A DNA stretch of 64,000 nt from Episyrphus balteatus (taxonomy: Eukaryota; Arthropoda; Insecta; Diptera; Syrphidae): positions 108,960,288 through 109,024,287 of the forward strand of contig NC_079135.1 in the NCBI RefSeq assembly GCF_945859705.1. The letters run 5' to 3'. The position numbers and the translations under genes were made by a program. Below, one piece after another: positions 1 through 12,063 of the stretch; the first letter of the stretch is position 1; every line of letters begins with the position of its first letter. A model generated the notes under the pieces. It had not been told where the DNA came from, searched no databases, and was given only the letters and a program-made list of their open reading frames with translations.

Positions 1-612
1 ATAGCCTTATAGAAGGCAACGAAGCATCTGTAAGGCTTTAAAGGAGTAAAATAGGTACATGGAGCACTCATATTTAAACAAGTCCTCTTAGTTTCTAACA
101 AAGCTGCAAGTAAATTATCTTTAAGCAAATAATTGATTTAAAAATTTAAATAAAGTTGGTATGCCATTTTGCAGCAACTATTTATCAACACCTCAAAAAA
201 AAAACCATGTGTTCAATTCACATGTGGTAGAAGTGAAACATAAACAAATAATTTTTGTTGATAAAAAATTACAAAATTAAAAGCTTAAAAATTTTCCTAA
301 AGAATAAAACCATACTAAAATTTTTAAAATGCGCGAAAAATATAAAAATAATTTGTTCAAACAATCATTTTTCATGAAAAAGTAAACAATTTTTTTTTTT
401 TCTAACACCATTAAATTATTTATTTTTATGACAACCTATAATAAATTTTATATTATCTGAAAGTTTATTATTTAACCTTTAATATGATGTTTAAATAATA
501 TTTCTACGATGCCTATAAAAAAAGGTAAGCATTTTTTAAAGCCAACCATGTCGAAATTTCAAACTTAGATTACGGTACTTCCTACACTGGTTGTTGGTCC
601 ATCGGCAACAGA
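1..612. other. AT-rich stretch without recognisable genes
   Basis: I see only AT-rich sequence with short A and T runs and no open frame of note. It ends at the 8-bp flank of the hAT-like element that starts at 621. Confidence 0.6.
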
Positions 613-620
613 TATCCACA

Positions 621-2272
621 CAGGGGCGTATACAGGTTTGCTTCTTGGGGTTGGTCATGCCAATTTTTTTTTTTTTTTTTTTTTCAAAAGTTTTGATAGC
701 GGGCATAAACCTGAAAATGGGCTTTTTGAATTATTAAACATTAATATTTGTGCGTCTTGCATTTCGAATCGAAAAGTTCCGAATGTAGTTCTAAAAATAA
801 CCAAACAAAAACGGTATGAGATTCGTTTAAGTTTAGCGTTAAGCCTTAAAGCCTAGAACGCTGCTGATGTGAAACGAGGACAACGAAATGTTTGCGAAAT
901 CTGGACCGAAAAATACTCAAAAATTGCAAAACACAAATGAAAAAAAAGCAAACACGCATCGCAGAAAGACATGCAATGACAAAATGAACAACAAAAACAA
1001 ACAAAAAACTCAAAATGTCAATTTTCCACACACAATGAATGTCCCCGGCAATTGTTTGTGTGCGAAAAAGAAGTTTAGACTTTCAATTTCGTTGTGCCGA
1101 ACAGCGTACTACAGAACGAAAAGTTGAACGAAATTTTTGGTTTACCATTTCGTTGTTTCATTTTTGTATGGGATTTTTCGTTTCTTATCAGCAGCGTACT
1201 AGGCTTTAATTTTGACCAATTGAGGCTATCCTCTCCTAAAAATAAAATGTACTGTACGAGTACTTCTATTGAATAATTTGCCTTAAAACAACTGTTCATT
1301 GTTTTCCGCTAGCCCGGAAAGTTAAAATAAAAATCGTTTTTACTTAATAACAGTTTTAACTTTTGAATTAAAAGTCTTCCTAACCTCAGGTAAACGAATC
1401 GCAAAGTTTTGTAAAAAAAATTGCATTTGAAAATATAATTTTTTTAAAATTTTGTTTTAAAATTGTATGGGAATTTAAAATATCTCTATTAAAATAGTAA
1501 ATCAGCGGTTTACAATATAAAAAACATTCAGTTGTATTTATTAGATTAAGTTCTGCTTTTTCAATCGTCAGATAGACTATCAGAAGAATAAATGTCACTA
1601 TAAAAAAAAACGTTTATTCCTAGGAATAAGTTCTAACTTAGGTTTATCTAACTACCTATTCAAAAAATTAGCCCTAAGTGATATTTAATAATAATATTTA
1701 AATTGCCTTAGATAAGGTTGCTTACATTGCAAAAAACTAAAAAGATTTGAGAAATGATATCCTTCTTTAACATTTTTCCGATGACGAATTTAATCAACAG
1801 AATTGATCTCCACACAGCAAGGCCACAGAAAGCTTCCCTATTTAAAACATATTTTATTCACTTCATCATATAAAAAAATAGAAGATATGGCTGCTTCTTT
1901 TATTTGCTGGTAAGCAGTGTCTTGCCCTTAAGATATTATTTTTGTGTACCTACTAGATTCAATTTCTTTTAAAAAGCTTTGAATATAATACTTATCCGGA
2001 TTTTGTTTCCATACGAATCAAAATAATCCTAATCCAGCATAGCGTTCGCTAAAAATATGACCACATCCCCAAAATATGGTAAAATAGTTTGTTTGAATAC
2101 CAAAAATTTTGTTTACTTTTAATTTTCGTTCATGTTCTAAAACATTTTGAAAATAATCTTACTCAAGAGATTTCAGTATCACATAACAAATTCTTTTTTA
2201 AGTTCTGAGTTCTTGGGGGGGGGGGGGGGTGGGGGTCATGACCCCGTGACCCCTCCCTTGTATACGCCGTTG
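621..2272. mobile_element. Non-autonomous hAT-like DNA transposon
   Basis: The left end reads CAGGGGCGTATAC and the right end GTATACGCCGTTG, which are inverted repeats with two mismatches. The flanks are TATCCACA at 613-620 and TATCGACA at 2273-2280, an 8-bp target duplication with one mismatch, as hAT elements make. No transposase can be read inside, so the copy is a deletion derivative or a non-autonomous element. A run of 15 G followed by T and 5 G lies near the right end at 2215-2235, and a palindromic patch related to other elements of the window lies inside at about 1075-1215. The superfamily call rests on duplication length and the CAGGG-type terminus. Confidence 0.7.
1075..1215. mobile_element. 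MITE fragment with GTACTAGGCTT-type end
   Basis: The right side ends in GCAGCGTACTAGGCTTTA, the same terminus seen at 56,195-56,213 and 61,677-61,694. The left side has GAACAGCGTACTACAG and short palindromic AACGAAA/TTTCGTT tracts like those at 55.9-56.2 kb. It appears to be a decayed member of that MITE family, nested in the hAT-like element. Confidence 0.45.
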
Positions 2273-2875
2273 TATCGACAGGTGTTTTAAGGTATTTTTC
2301 AAGTTTTTCAATTTAAGATTGTGGAACTTGTAGAGCACGTACTATTATGTGTGATATATCAAATGAAAGGTAATATTATCAGCAGGGATAGGATGTTGTG
2401 GAATTTGCCTTTTTTTCTTGCTCAATCGTACGACACTATAGATTAAAAACAAACACGTTTCACGCCCCCCTCGTGCCAAATATATGTATTTTATTTTGCC
2501 TTTTTTTGCCTTTTCTCTTGTTATTGCCTTTTTTTGCCTTTATCTATGTTTTTTTTAGTCTTTTTAGCGTCTATAAAGTAATGCCTACACACAAAACACT
2601 CAAATACAAACAAAAAGATAAGTTACTCAATATATTTATATTAAGGATCTACCTATGCAACTTGTTTGTCTGCTATTGCTACCTTTTAATGCCTTCTATG
2701 TTCTATTGCACGGCCGGCACGTATCAGGGTTCAAAAGCTAACTCACTCAATTTACAATATTCGATTGGAGAAGTTCTCCAGATTTTGAAAATCAAGAGAG
2801 ATTTGGAAGCCGCGAAAAGGGCAGTCGCAAAAGATGTTGTTGAGAAGTACAAATCAGTTTTTTTTGGGCAATAAG

Positions 2876-3479
2876 GGACTCGAGAGAGTTGAACAAGTAT
2901 GTCACTTGATAATCTATTCAAGTTAAGAACCTTAACCATGCTTCACAATATCATACAGTCGCATCAGCCTGAATACTTATATAATACAATAAATTTTACG
3001 CGTTCTGAAAGATCATGCGACATAATCCCAGTACGTTACACATTCCTTGTATCTGAACGGCAGTTTTATGTGCATTCTATTCGTTTATGGAACTCCCTCC
3101 CTCGCTCTGTTAAAATTATAAGCAGCCCGACCATGTTTGGAAAAACGCTAAGAGAACTCTTCTCCTAGCTCTGTGCTTGTTTGGTGATGTTGATGATGAA
3201 GAAGATGATGATGATGATGATGATTATGATGGTGATGAGGAAGACGCTAGTTTTTGAATGTTTTTATTATTTTTTATTATTAGCTTTTTTTTTTCTTTTG
3301 ATAACACTTAAATAATCTTAATATTAATTATTTAATACATAATGTACATTTTACCACTTATAACTCAAAGCACAAATCTTGTAAAAATAGTATTTAGATA
3401 CTGAAATTTGCTCTAATTTATAAGATTTTGTATCTTACTGAGTATAATTATACAATAAAAGAACTATGAACTATGAACA
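2876..3479 (+). mobile_element. 5'-truncated non-LTR retrotransposon (LINE) 3' end
   Basis: The open frame at 2899-3168 (89 codons) looks like the extreme C-terminus of a LINE reverse transcriptase protein. It has the pattern LRTLTMLHNI...PEYL near the start, then a FLVSERQFYVHSIRLWNSLP block and a final TMFGKTLRELFS. An in-frame stop lies just before the first ATG, as expected of 5' truncation. A GATGAT-rich stretch (about 3183-3240) and an AATAAA-containing 3' region follow, ending in the short tandem tail GAACTATGAACTATGAAC, typical of LINEs with microsatellite-like tails. The clade (I, Jockey or CR1-like) cannot be fixed by eye. Confidence 0.6.
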
Positions 3480-3554
3480 AGTAATTTGAGTAATAAATGG
3501 GAACACAAATCAAGAGCTCCCGGCAAATGTTGAAGTGGGTGATGTCGAGTGCTT

Positions 3555-3580
3555 TAATTAATTAATTAATTAATTAATTT
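3555..3580. repeat. TTAA microsatellite
   Basis: A perfect run of TTAA repeats lies inside the hAT-like element. No function is implied. Confidence 0.85.
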
Positions 3581-3610
3581 AATCTTAAGCTCCTTTAAAG
3601 CACTTATGAC

Positions 3611-3720
3611 GACTTTTCACGAGTTGATTTTAGCCGCGCGATATGTCGCACGATTTGCAGCTTACGTTCACACGAGTTGAAAAGCTTGGTCTCACGGCAA
3701 AAATCAACTCGTGAAAAGTC
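3611..3720. mobile_element. Short palindromic element (110 bp)
   Basis: GACTTTTCACGAGTTGATTT at the left pairs with AAATCAACTCGTGAAAAGTC at the right, leaving a loop that contains a further CACGAGTTGAAAAG motif. It is nested inside the hAT-like element. No clear target duplication was found. Confidence 0.6.
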
Positions 3721-3911
3721 TCCAATAAGAGACAATCGCAGGCGCTTGTTACCTGAAAATGTAAAAAAACTCATGATTGTTCAAAATTACTACAATTAAT
3801 TTTTATATTACATGCTTTCTCTCAATAAATGCCTTTTTATGCCTTTTTTAGAGTTTTATTTTGCCTTTTTTAAAGTTTTTAGGTCCACAACATCCTATCC
3901 CTGATTATCAG

Positions 3912-4185
3912 TATGCGTATTAAGTCAAATTTGTATGTGCTCTTGATCAACAGATATAACGTGTTTAGAAAAAGCACATCTTTTCACCGTAATCTCAGAA
4001 TTTCTAATATGAAATTAATTGAAATTTTGTACAATTATAGTTTATTTTGTTACCTATCTACAGTACAAATTTCATTCATTTATCTTTTAAAACAAAAAAT
4101 CATATAAACAAAACAAAAAATCAAATAATCAATTTATTTTTCCTGTCGCTTTTTCGTTTCATCGTGTTTCAAATCACAACGATAC
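3912..4185. other. AT-rich stretch, nothing recognised
   Basis: Plain AT-rich sequence between two transposons. The short frames here show no domain pattern. Confidence 0.5.
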
Positions 4186-4188
4186 TAA

Positions 4189-4284
4189 GGGCCGGTTTGT
4201 TGACACTCGATTATCTTTTAATCAAGGATTTTTGTATGGAATAATCCTTGATTAAAAGATAATCAAGTGTCAACAAACCGGCCC
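4189..4284. mobile_element. 96-bp MITE with TAA target duplication
   Basis: The element is almost entirely palindromic. GGGCCGGTTTGTTGACACT at the left matches the reverse complement at the right, with one mismatch inside each arm and a roughly 10-bp loop around TTTGTATGGA. TAA flanks both sides (4186-4188 and 4285-4287), the 3-bp duplication of PIF/Harbinger-type MITEs. Confidence 0.85.
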
Positions 4285-4287
4285 TAA

Positions 4288-7185
4288 AGAAGTTTTCACT
4301 TCAAAAATTAATTTTTTTTTAAATCAAAAAATTTTTTCAAAAAAACAAAAAATGTTAGGCCTGTTCTAAAAATTATCACTTAAATTTTTCAATCAAAATC
4401 TAAGAAGACGTTTTAGAAAATTCAACTTCTCCAAAATTAGTTATGTTTGATTTTACTATCTCAGCTTATCTTATCTTACGAATACATACATAACTCGAAA
4501 TATGTTGTATGTGTAAATTTCTTACCTATATATCAAAAGTAAAAACTTGTTTTTGTAACTCACCACGCCTTTCAAAGTTACAAACAAAATATCTCCATCA
4601 TTTTTTTGTACCTATGTTTTCAGTTAAACGAATAATACTTTACTCTCGTTGTAACACACACTAATGTCATAAACAAAATGCTACCAAGTGCGAGTTTTCT
4701 ACGATAATAAACTATCTAAAACTTTTCCATTGACACTCCAAACCAACGACATCAATATTATTTACTATCTCTAAAAGAGCTTCATAAATATATCTCACAA
4801 GAAAGAAGAGTTTATATACCCCACTCTGAAAAACCAGCGAACCACAAAATAAGTTCACTTAGCAATTTTGGACTTCAATTATTATAATATCTTCCTTCCT
4901 TCGCGTACGCGACATATCTTTACTACCATGCCATACTCCAAAATAGTTTATGTTAAAGATGAAACTTAAAAAAAAACGAATTTAGGGTAAATCAACCAAT
5001 GATTGGTTTTTTAAAATTTTTTATTGAATTTTGAAGACTTTATGGATTTTCTATGTAAAATACGTAAAAACTTACGTTCAGTTTCTTTAAATTTTTAAAT
5101 AGAAGGTAAAACGTCACGTTTTCTTAAAAAGTCAACATAAAAAAGTTTGAAAAGTTTGTAACCCACCTGCCAACTTCAAAATATTTACCCTATTTTAAAA
5201 AATGTGTTTTTAAATATTTCAACCCATCTTCTCTAATATACGTGACACTAGCGTTCTCATGAAACATCTTTATGTAGATATTTATCGTCATATTGCTCCA
5301 AATTGGATAGAACGGGGACAGGACAACAAGGACATCAAGGAGTAAAAAGTAATGTGATGTGTGATATGTGTACAAGAAAAACAAGTTAGGTATCACCACA
5401 CACAAACAAACATTCATTAGATATTAAATTTTACATCATTTCCATCATGTGCGGATGCTTTCAACTTCAACATTTATGTGTCTTAAAACCTTCAAGAGAC
5501 CGCACAAATGTCTCAAACAATTTTTACTCTTTTTTTTTTGTTTTTGAAGAAGCAAATGAAGGACACCCTTCTTGCTTCTATGAGAGACAACAAAGGACAA
5601 ATAAAACAAACAGAAAATAGGATACAACAAAAAAATATACACCGCTTAAACTGGAGAGAGGAGCTTCTTACAGAGCTCGCAGAGAGAAAGTCCTTTACGA
5701 AGGAAATGAAATATGTGGCTACATTTCCGGATAAACTCCAGCTACAAGACCAGCAGCAGTGGCACCAACAAAAACAAAACAAAAAAAAAAAGAAAAAAAC
5801 TTTAAGACGCGCAAGAAGAAAAATAGGAAAATTGTAAAAAGTAAGAACGATCCAAGTTCCAACATAAACGATTCACAAGTTCGTCTTTATCCTTTTTCGA
5901 AAGCAGCTCGATTCTTAATCTTTTTTCTTCGTCTTTACAAAAGACGATGACGATGAAGATGACAACAACACATAGCGCGGACGACTGCAATGGGAAAAAG
6001 GCTCGAAAAGATGAAACAAAAAACAAAAAAATAAGAAGAAGGACGACTCCTGAGAAGCTTGGAGGATTCGGTACGATATTCGCTATATTCGGTTATGGTG
6101 TGTAGGTAGAATAAGCGTAAAAGAGGACAACTTTCGACATTGACAAATTGCAGGGCGTTTTTCACTTTTACCCTTAAAACGGTTTTTTCTTTCCTTGCAG
6201 CAGCACAGGCAGTGGTGAATGAGTAGGAACCACGCAGACATAACAAGGCTATAAAAAGGATTGGAAGGTAGGTAGAAGTACTATAAGAAAATACCAGCCA
6301 GAAGAAGGACATTTCTCGTGTCTTGTCTCTACGACACAAGTAAAGTGTCGAAGAGAAGAGGTGCGATGTGGAAGAGGTTTTTGTAAGAAAATGACAAAAA
6401 TTCACCACTTTTCACTTCCAGAAAATATCTTAAATGCCATAGTATAGATAGCCGCCACAGCGCCGAAGGGTCCTTCGTACCGTTCTTCATATTTATTTCG
6501 TCTTGTGAATGTGTGTGATTTTTTTTTTTCTTATTTTTATTTCGTTTATATAGTATATCAGCAATCATAAGATGTAATGACATTTTTTTTCCTCAGAGAG
6601 TCCTTAGAACCCCACCCATCACCTACATTTTTATAAAACAGTCGAAAAAAGGGGTAAAACCTGAACCGAGACACCAAAATAAGACATAATATTGTTGTTT
6701 ATCTCTTGAGATTGTTGAGTTTTTTTTTTTTAAGGAAGCACTGGTGTGGTGTTATTACCGTTAAAGGAGTGAGCTATTTTTCATGGAATTGTGGAAAAAT
6801 ATTAAATAAGAAAACTGTACCTAACTTGCAGTCAAGGATACCATCTGCGATTTGAGTGATTAGAAGAAAAAGGCATCGGTTATGGTGGTTTTTTTTTCAT
6901 TTTTTAGTTCATGATTATTTATTTTACAGGTATCAATTGGTGAAAAGAAAATTTAAACTTAAAGACAGGCAAAGTTTTGTATCCCTCGTGATATTAAAAG
7001 ACCCCGCACATTTTGTATGGGAAGTGGCCCTCGGTGAAATTGTCTGAAATTTTAGTATGTTGTATGCCCTTAATCAAAAGTCGATATAGGCAGAAAGTCG
7101 AAAAATGAACAGTTTTTAAAATAACGGTTTTTTTCCGATGACTATCTCAAACCTTTTAAAAGGGATAGTAACTCTCTATATTGTG
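4288..7185. other. Gene-poor AT-rich region
   Basis: Several short overlapping frames occur on both strands at 5.2-6.4 kb in an A/G-rich tract full of AAAAAGAAAAA runs. Their products are lysine- or phenylalanine-rich and low in complexity, and none resembles a known domain. I see no gene I can support. Confidence 0.5.
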
Positions 7186-7189
7186 TTTT

Positions 7190-7533
7190 GCGCTATTTTT
7201 TAGTGGAATCCATAGGTTTTTAGGGTCGCTGAAACCGAATCCGAAATCAATTTTGCTCCATCACGTCAGGTTTTCAAGATAACCTCAAAAAATGTCACAG
7301 CTCCAACAAAATTTTTTTGTTTGAACTGGGAGTGCGACAGGGCTAAATATATGTTTTTCGGGTCGCTGAAACCAGATTCAAAGTCTATTTTGCCCTATCA
7401 CGTCAGGTTTTCAAGATAACATCAAAAAAGAAACAAACATCTTTTTTGAGGTTATCTCGAAAACCTGACGTGATAGGGCAAAAAGACTTCGAATCTGGTT
7501 TCAGCGACCCTAAAAACCCACTAAAAAATAGCG
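7190..7533. mobile_element. Inverted-repeat element with internal duplication
   Basis: CGCTATTTTTTAGTGG at the left pairs with the CACTAAAAAATAGCG tract at the right. Inside, the block beginning GGGTCGCTGAAACC and running to CACGTCAGGTTTTCAAGATAAC occurs twice in direct orientation (from about 7223 and 7350) and once inverted (to about 7515). The inverted block makes a strong foldback. No coding sequence is present. Confidence 0.7.
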
Positions 7534-7626
7534 TTAAACGAGGAAATAGCATTTCATGTTTGCAGAATTCAGTATTCTCGTCAAAAAACATGATTTAATA
7601 TGGTAAATTGGACAAGCTCGATTCTA

Positions 7627-8750
7627 AATTGGGGTTGGGGTCAAAATTCTTTTTTCAAAATTCTGCTTTCAAAATTCTGCTTTGCAAAATTCTGCTTTAA
7701 AAGTTCTGCTTCTCAAAATTCTGTCTTTCAAAATTCTGATTTTAAAATTCTGCTTTTTATAATTATTCTGTTTTACAAAATTCTGCAAAAAAATGAAAAA
7801 TCAAATAAATTCAAAAATATTAAGAAAAGATTTTTAATGTTAAATAATTTCGAAAAAAAATTAGAAATTATAACAAATGTTTGGGATAGTTACACAAAAA
7901 CAGTAACGAAAGTAGTAAAGTTGAATAACTATTAATGAGATGTAAGCTATTAAAAAAAAGCAGAATTAGCAGAATTTTTTTGTTCAAAAAGGGATCGGTT
8001 CAAAATTATGGCTTCAAAATTATGCTTTTTTTACAAAAATTCTGCTTTTCAAAATTCTGTTTTATAAAATTCTGCTTTTCAAAATTCTGCCAGCATTATA
8101 CTTGAACAAAAAAATTCAGCTAATTCTGTTTTTTTTTTTTTTTATAGCATATGCGCCGACTAAAGAAAAATACACCTCATTAATGTAATTCAACGTTGGT
8201 ACTCTCCTAAATTTTTTTGTTTAAGTGTCGCAAATATTTTTTAAAATGCATAGACAGACTTTCTTTCAAAGAAAATCTATAACTTTTTGGAACCAATGTT
8301 GTTTGATAAAAAATATTTCCTTTTGAATAAATTTTTGAATATTCATCTTTATTTGATAAATTAAAAAAATTTGAATTATTTTCGGAAATGTTTAGTAGTA
8401 AAAACCTTTTCTTAATATTTTCAAATTTACTCATTTGACAAATTATGTAGGTAAGTAATCAAAAAAGCAGAACATTTTTCAAGAAGATGATTTTACAGAA
8501 TTTTCCAAAAAAAATTGTTTGCAGAATTTTGAAAAGCAGAATTTTGAAAGCAGAATTTTGTAAAGCAGAATTTTGAAAGCAGAATTTTGACAAAAGAATT
8601 TTGACCCCGGCAGAATTTTTACCCCAACCCGTTCAAAAAATATGCTGGCAGAATTTTTAAGAGCAGAATTTTGAAAGCAGAATTTTCATAAAAAAAAGCA
8701 GAGTTTTGAAAAACAGAATTTTGAAGCCAGAATTTTCACCCGATCCCCCT
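7627..8750. mobile_element. Foldback element made of AAAATTCTGC repeats
   Basis: The left half (7640-7790 and 8030-8095) is a string of degenerate 13-16-bp units around TTCAAAATTCTGCTTT. The right half (about 8460-8745) carries the same unit in inverse orientation as GCAGAATTTTGAAA. The inner flanks also mirror each other: AAAAATATTAAGAAAAG on the left and CTTTTCTTAATATTTTC on the right. The GGGGTTGGGGTCAAAATTC motif at 7630 is answered by GAATTTTGACCCC and TACCCCAACCC near 8605-8630. This is a palindromic structure of about 1.1 kb, comparable in design to foldback transposons with repeat-built arms. No transposase was found. Confidence 0.7.
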
Positions 8751-8754
8751 AAAT

Positions 8755-10890
8755 TGTTGTCAGTTTTGTATTTTTTTTACATGTGTTCGTTGGCTTATTA
8801 TAAAAAAAAATAAATTGATTTCAAAATTCTTTTTTAAAGTTTTCAGTTTGATTTTTTATTGAAATGTTTTGTCAGTGTAATGGTATTTGAAAAATCCTAC
8901 TCCGGATAGTTTTACCAAAAGAGCACACATATTTAATAGCAACTCTTATTAGGTATGTACAAGTTTGCCTTATTTTCTCGGAAAAGTTTTTTATTCAGGG
9001 TTTTTTTTTTATTTTTATAGAATAAAATGTTACTCATACACCACAGTGACCGTTAAATATTAAACAAAAACCAATTAACTGACTGATTTAATAACTAGAT
9101 TTTTAATGGCATTTGTTGACTATTCATCACTGATCTAAATTGAGATATAAAACCATTTGAAATTATTAAAAAGGGAGTATTGACGTTGGGGAAGACTTCT
9201 TTGGTAATATCAAAATTAAAGCTTAATCGAGTGCACTGTTCTTCCCTCAAAAATTTATTGAATAATCAAAACAATGTTGATGTCAACATCTCTCCTCTAT
9301 ATATGTATACGAAATGATGCTCTTCTCGAAAATTCATCTACCAGCAACCATCATTGGCCCCCAAAAGCGACCTCCTCGAAGCAATTTATTCTGCGGTGGT
9401 TTTTTTTTTTTCGGGTTCCCATATTTGTATAGAACTAGATGTCGTTGTTGGCAAAATTGATGCTGTTTTGCTTGTTCCGTTTCTATATATATTTTTTTTT
9501 CTCGCCACTTTTTTTTTTTTTGTTTTTGTTTATATCTTGGAAGAGTTAATGCTTTAGGGGTGATTATCATGGATGCTACTTGGAACATACATCCACGTAC
9601 GAATAAAAACCTCCAGCGTTGCACACGTGTGGCTGTGTGTGCATGTGTGTGTGGATGGAAGCAGCAGCATACAGTCAGTCTGTGTAACCTTAACCCAGTT
9701 AAAGTATAGTGAAGAACATAAAATTAATTTTCGTGTAGAGTGTGTACTTAGCTTGAGAATTTTCTATCTCTCTATTTTTCCTCTCGTTGTGTTTCACAGT
9801 TTGTTTTTCAATTTCCATTGTTATGCTCAATAGCTACTTTAGTAGTTATTTTTTGTTGTTTTTTTTTTCGAAGAATTGGTTACGCTGCTTAGTAATCAAG
9901 GCATTCAAATTTAACCCTTTCATTGCTAATATATGTATTTTTGTGTATAAATTGTATAGGAACGGTGAAAAAGTTTATTTGAAGAGTTTCATTGTTTGGT
10001 TAATGTAACAAAAAAAATGTACGTTGTTGGAATATTAATTCTTTTTTAAGTTGCAAAATCGAGATTTATGTTGAAGTATATACTTTACCAAAAGAGTTGT
10101 TGAATAATTCAAAATAAAAAAACAACACTTATTTTTCTCATATAAAGGAAAATATTCTTAATATTATAGTCATTTTAAAACTTAACACAATTGTGAAAAT
10201 ATTTTGGAAATTTTATAAATTAAGATCACATAAGGAGCACTGCTATAAATAACTACAGAAACAAATATATTCAACAATTCCTTAGTAGAGACAAGGTGTC
10301 AACTCAACATTCTTTTAAGTCAGTGAATACAAGAAAAAAAAACAACTCCTCAACTTCTTTTGTTACATAATTAGAGATTAAAGTATTCGGTCACTGTGGT
10401 GTATGAGTAACATTTTTTTCTTGACTGAATTTTTTTTTTTTTTTTTTGAGAAAATAAACTCTTTCACATTTATTTTTGAAAGCTTCTCGTTTCTTTACAA
10501 GAAGAATTTCCCTTTTTTATGGTTATTTATGGTTGAAACTAGTAAAATTGGTTATAACTTTGAGCCTGAAACCGTTTCTGTGTGGAGATGCACTGACATA
10601 TTCTTTAAAAATAATGTATATCTGTGGGTTCGTCTGTCTATCTCTATCTTAGGCTGTTTAAACTACAAACTGCTTTTTATCAATCTAAAAAAACCTAAGC
10701 TTTTTTAGCAGCTAATTTTGAACTGTTATAAGGTATTCTGCAACTTTTCTCTTGGGATGCTCCAAACGACATTTTCTATGGAATTCGTGTTTGGCAAATT
10801 GATAACAAGCTCAAAACTAAAATTGAACCATGTTTAAAAAGTGTGTTAATCATGAAGGCTCTTATTATACCGAAAAGGGAAACATACAAA
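8755..10890. other. Gene-poor AT-rich region
   Basis: There are homopolymer T tracts and scattered short frames only. The stretch at 9.3-9.75 kb is less AT-rich and contains a GTGTGTGT-like tract, but no open frame there shows a domain or convincing splice structure. Confidence 0.5.
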
Positions 10891-10891
10891 A

Positions 10892-12063
10892 CACGGTGTT
10901 ACAAAAATGAGGTTATAAAATATACGCGGGCGGAGACATATCACGTTTTGTAGAGCTAGTCGCACTGATTACGAAACGGTATTTAAAAAGTCCCGAACAC
11001 CCCCAAAATCTGGAGCTAGGGGCAAAAAACGGTTTATTCACCCATTGTAAAAAATCTAGCTTCGTCAAATTTTTACCCATTTTCGATTGAAAAATAAAAA
11101 CGAATAAAAACAAAAAATATTTTGAAAAAAGAAAAATCTGATAAAATAATTTTTCAATTTTCTCAAATACTGGAAGACATAGAAAAATATAGTTTTCACT
11201 GCTTGATAAGGAATCAATTGAGGCAGTTTTCTGGGTGAGTCATTTTTTTATTAAAATTCACAGTCTGGACAAAAATAGTATAAAATGAGTTTTTAAAATT
11301 TTTTTTTCAACTATTTTTAACTTTGAAATCGATTAGGTATTTCAAAAACTATTGGTTATAATATAGAATTAAAAGTACAGTTTTGCCTTTCGGAAATGGT
11401 ATCTTTTTTACTGTAAAAGTTGCCGTTGTTTTTTAATAATTTTTTTTATTTTAATAATTTGTTTTTAGAAAACGCCCCTCCCACCTAAACGGGGCGAGTT
11501 AGACCCCCCTTCTACAAAATCCCGTTAACAAATCCTGGCGCCCAAGTTATCCTACTACGTGCCAAAACAACATTTTTGTTCTATACCTAAAAGTTCGAAT
11601 TTCTGTATCTGGGTTGAAATCGTAAAATTTTTTTTTCTAGGCCAATTTTAAACTGATTTTCATTAAAAATATCTCGTTTGATTTGGAATTAAATATTATT
11701 TTAGAATATATTTTTAAAACAGCATGTTGTTGTGAAAATATATACTTTAATTTAATGTGGAAGTTGGGTAAATGACGAAAAAATGGAATTTTTGAACTTT
11801 GACAGCTTATAAATTTTAGGTGGCTTAACCGAGTTTATACATTGTTGAAAAGGTATATTTATCTCCTATTAGAAAATAAAGTAAAAAAATCGAAAATGGG
11901 TAAAAATTTGACGAAGCTAGATTTTTTTCAATGGGTGAAGGTAAAAAAAAACAGTTTTTTGCACCTTACTCCAGATTTTGGGGGTGTTCGGGACTTTTTA
12001 AATACCGTTTCGCAATGAGTGCGATAGGTCTCCGCCAGCGTATATTTTGAGTGTTACACCGTG
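10892..12063. mobile_element. 1.17-kb inverted-repeat transposon, non-autonomous
   Basis: The termini CACGGTGTTAC (left) and GTTACACCGTG (right) are near-perfect inverted repeats. Long arms follow: 10,905-11,110 mirrors 11,880-12,055. For example CCCGAACACCCCCAAAATCT at about 11,003 is answered by AGATTTTGGGGGTGTTCGGG, and TGACGAAGCTAGATTTTTT is present inverted on the other side. The centre holds about 770 bp of AT-rich sequence without transposase. I could not identify a clean target duplication, so the superfamily is left open. Confidence 0.75.

Larger units (their letters stand above)
2383..3903. mobile_element. hAT-like transposon with 8-bp target duplication
   Basis: The termini CAGGGATAGGATGTTGTGGA (2383-2402) and its exact reverse complement (3884-3903) are 20-bp perfect inverted repeats. 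ATTATCAG directly flanks both ends (2375-2382 and 3904-3911), a perfect 8-bp duplication diagnostic of hAT-type insertion. Subterminal TTTTTTGCCTTTTT motifs repeat at both ends (about 2490-2550 on the left, 3828-3870 on the right). There is no readable transposase. The middle carries a LINE 3' end (about 2876-3479), a TTAA microsatellite and a small palindromic element, so it has been a nested insertion target. The perfect duplication suggests a fairly recent insertion. Confidence 0.8.

Noticed and set aside
2398..2874. 158-codon open frame considered as a gene
   Set aside because: It lies inside a hAT-like element, starts at a non-ATG codon and runs through phenylalanine-rich low-complexity sequence. 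The last 60 residues look more regular but match no family I recognise.
5508..5837. 109-codon lysine-rich frame considered as a coding exon
   Set aside because: The composition reflects an A-rich tract, an equally long frame exists on the opposite strand, and no domain or conserved motif is visible.
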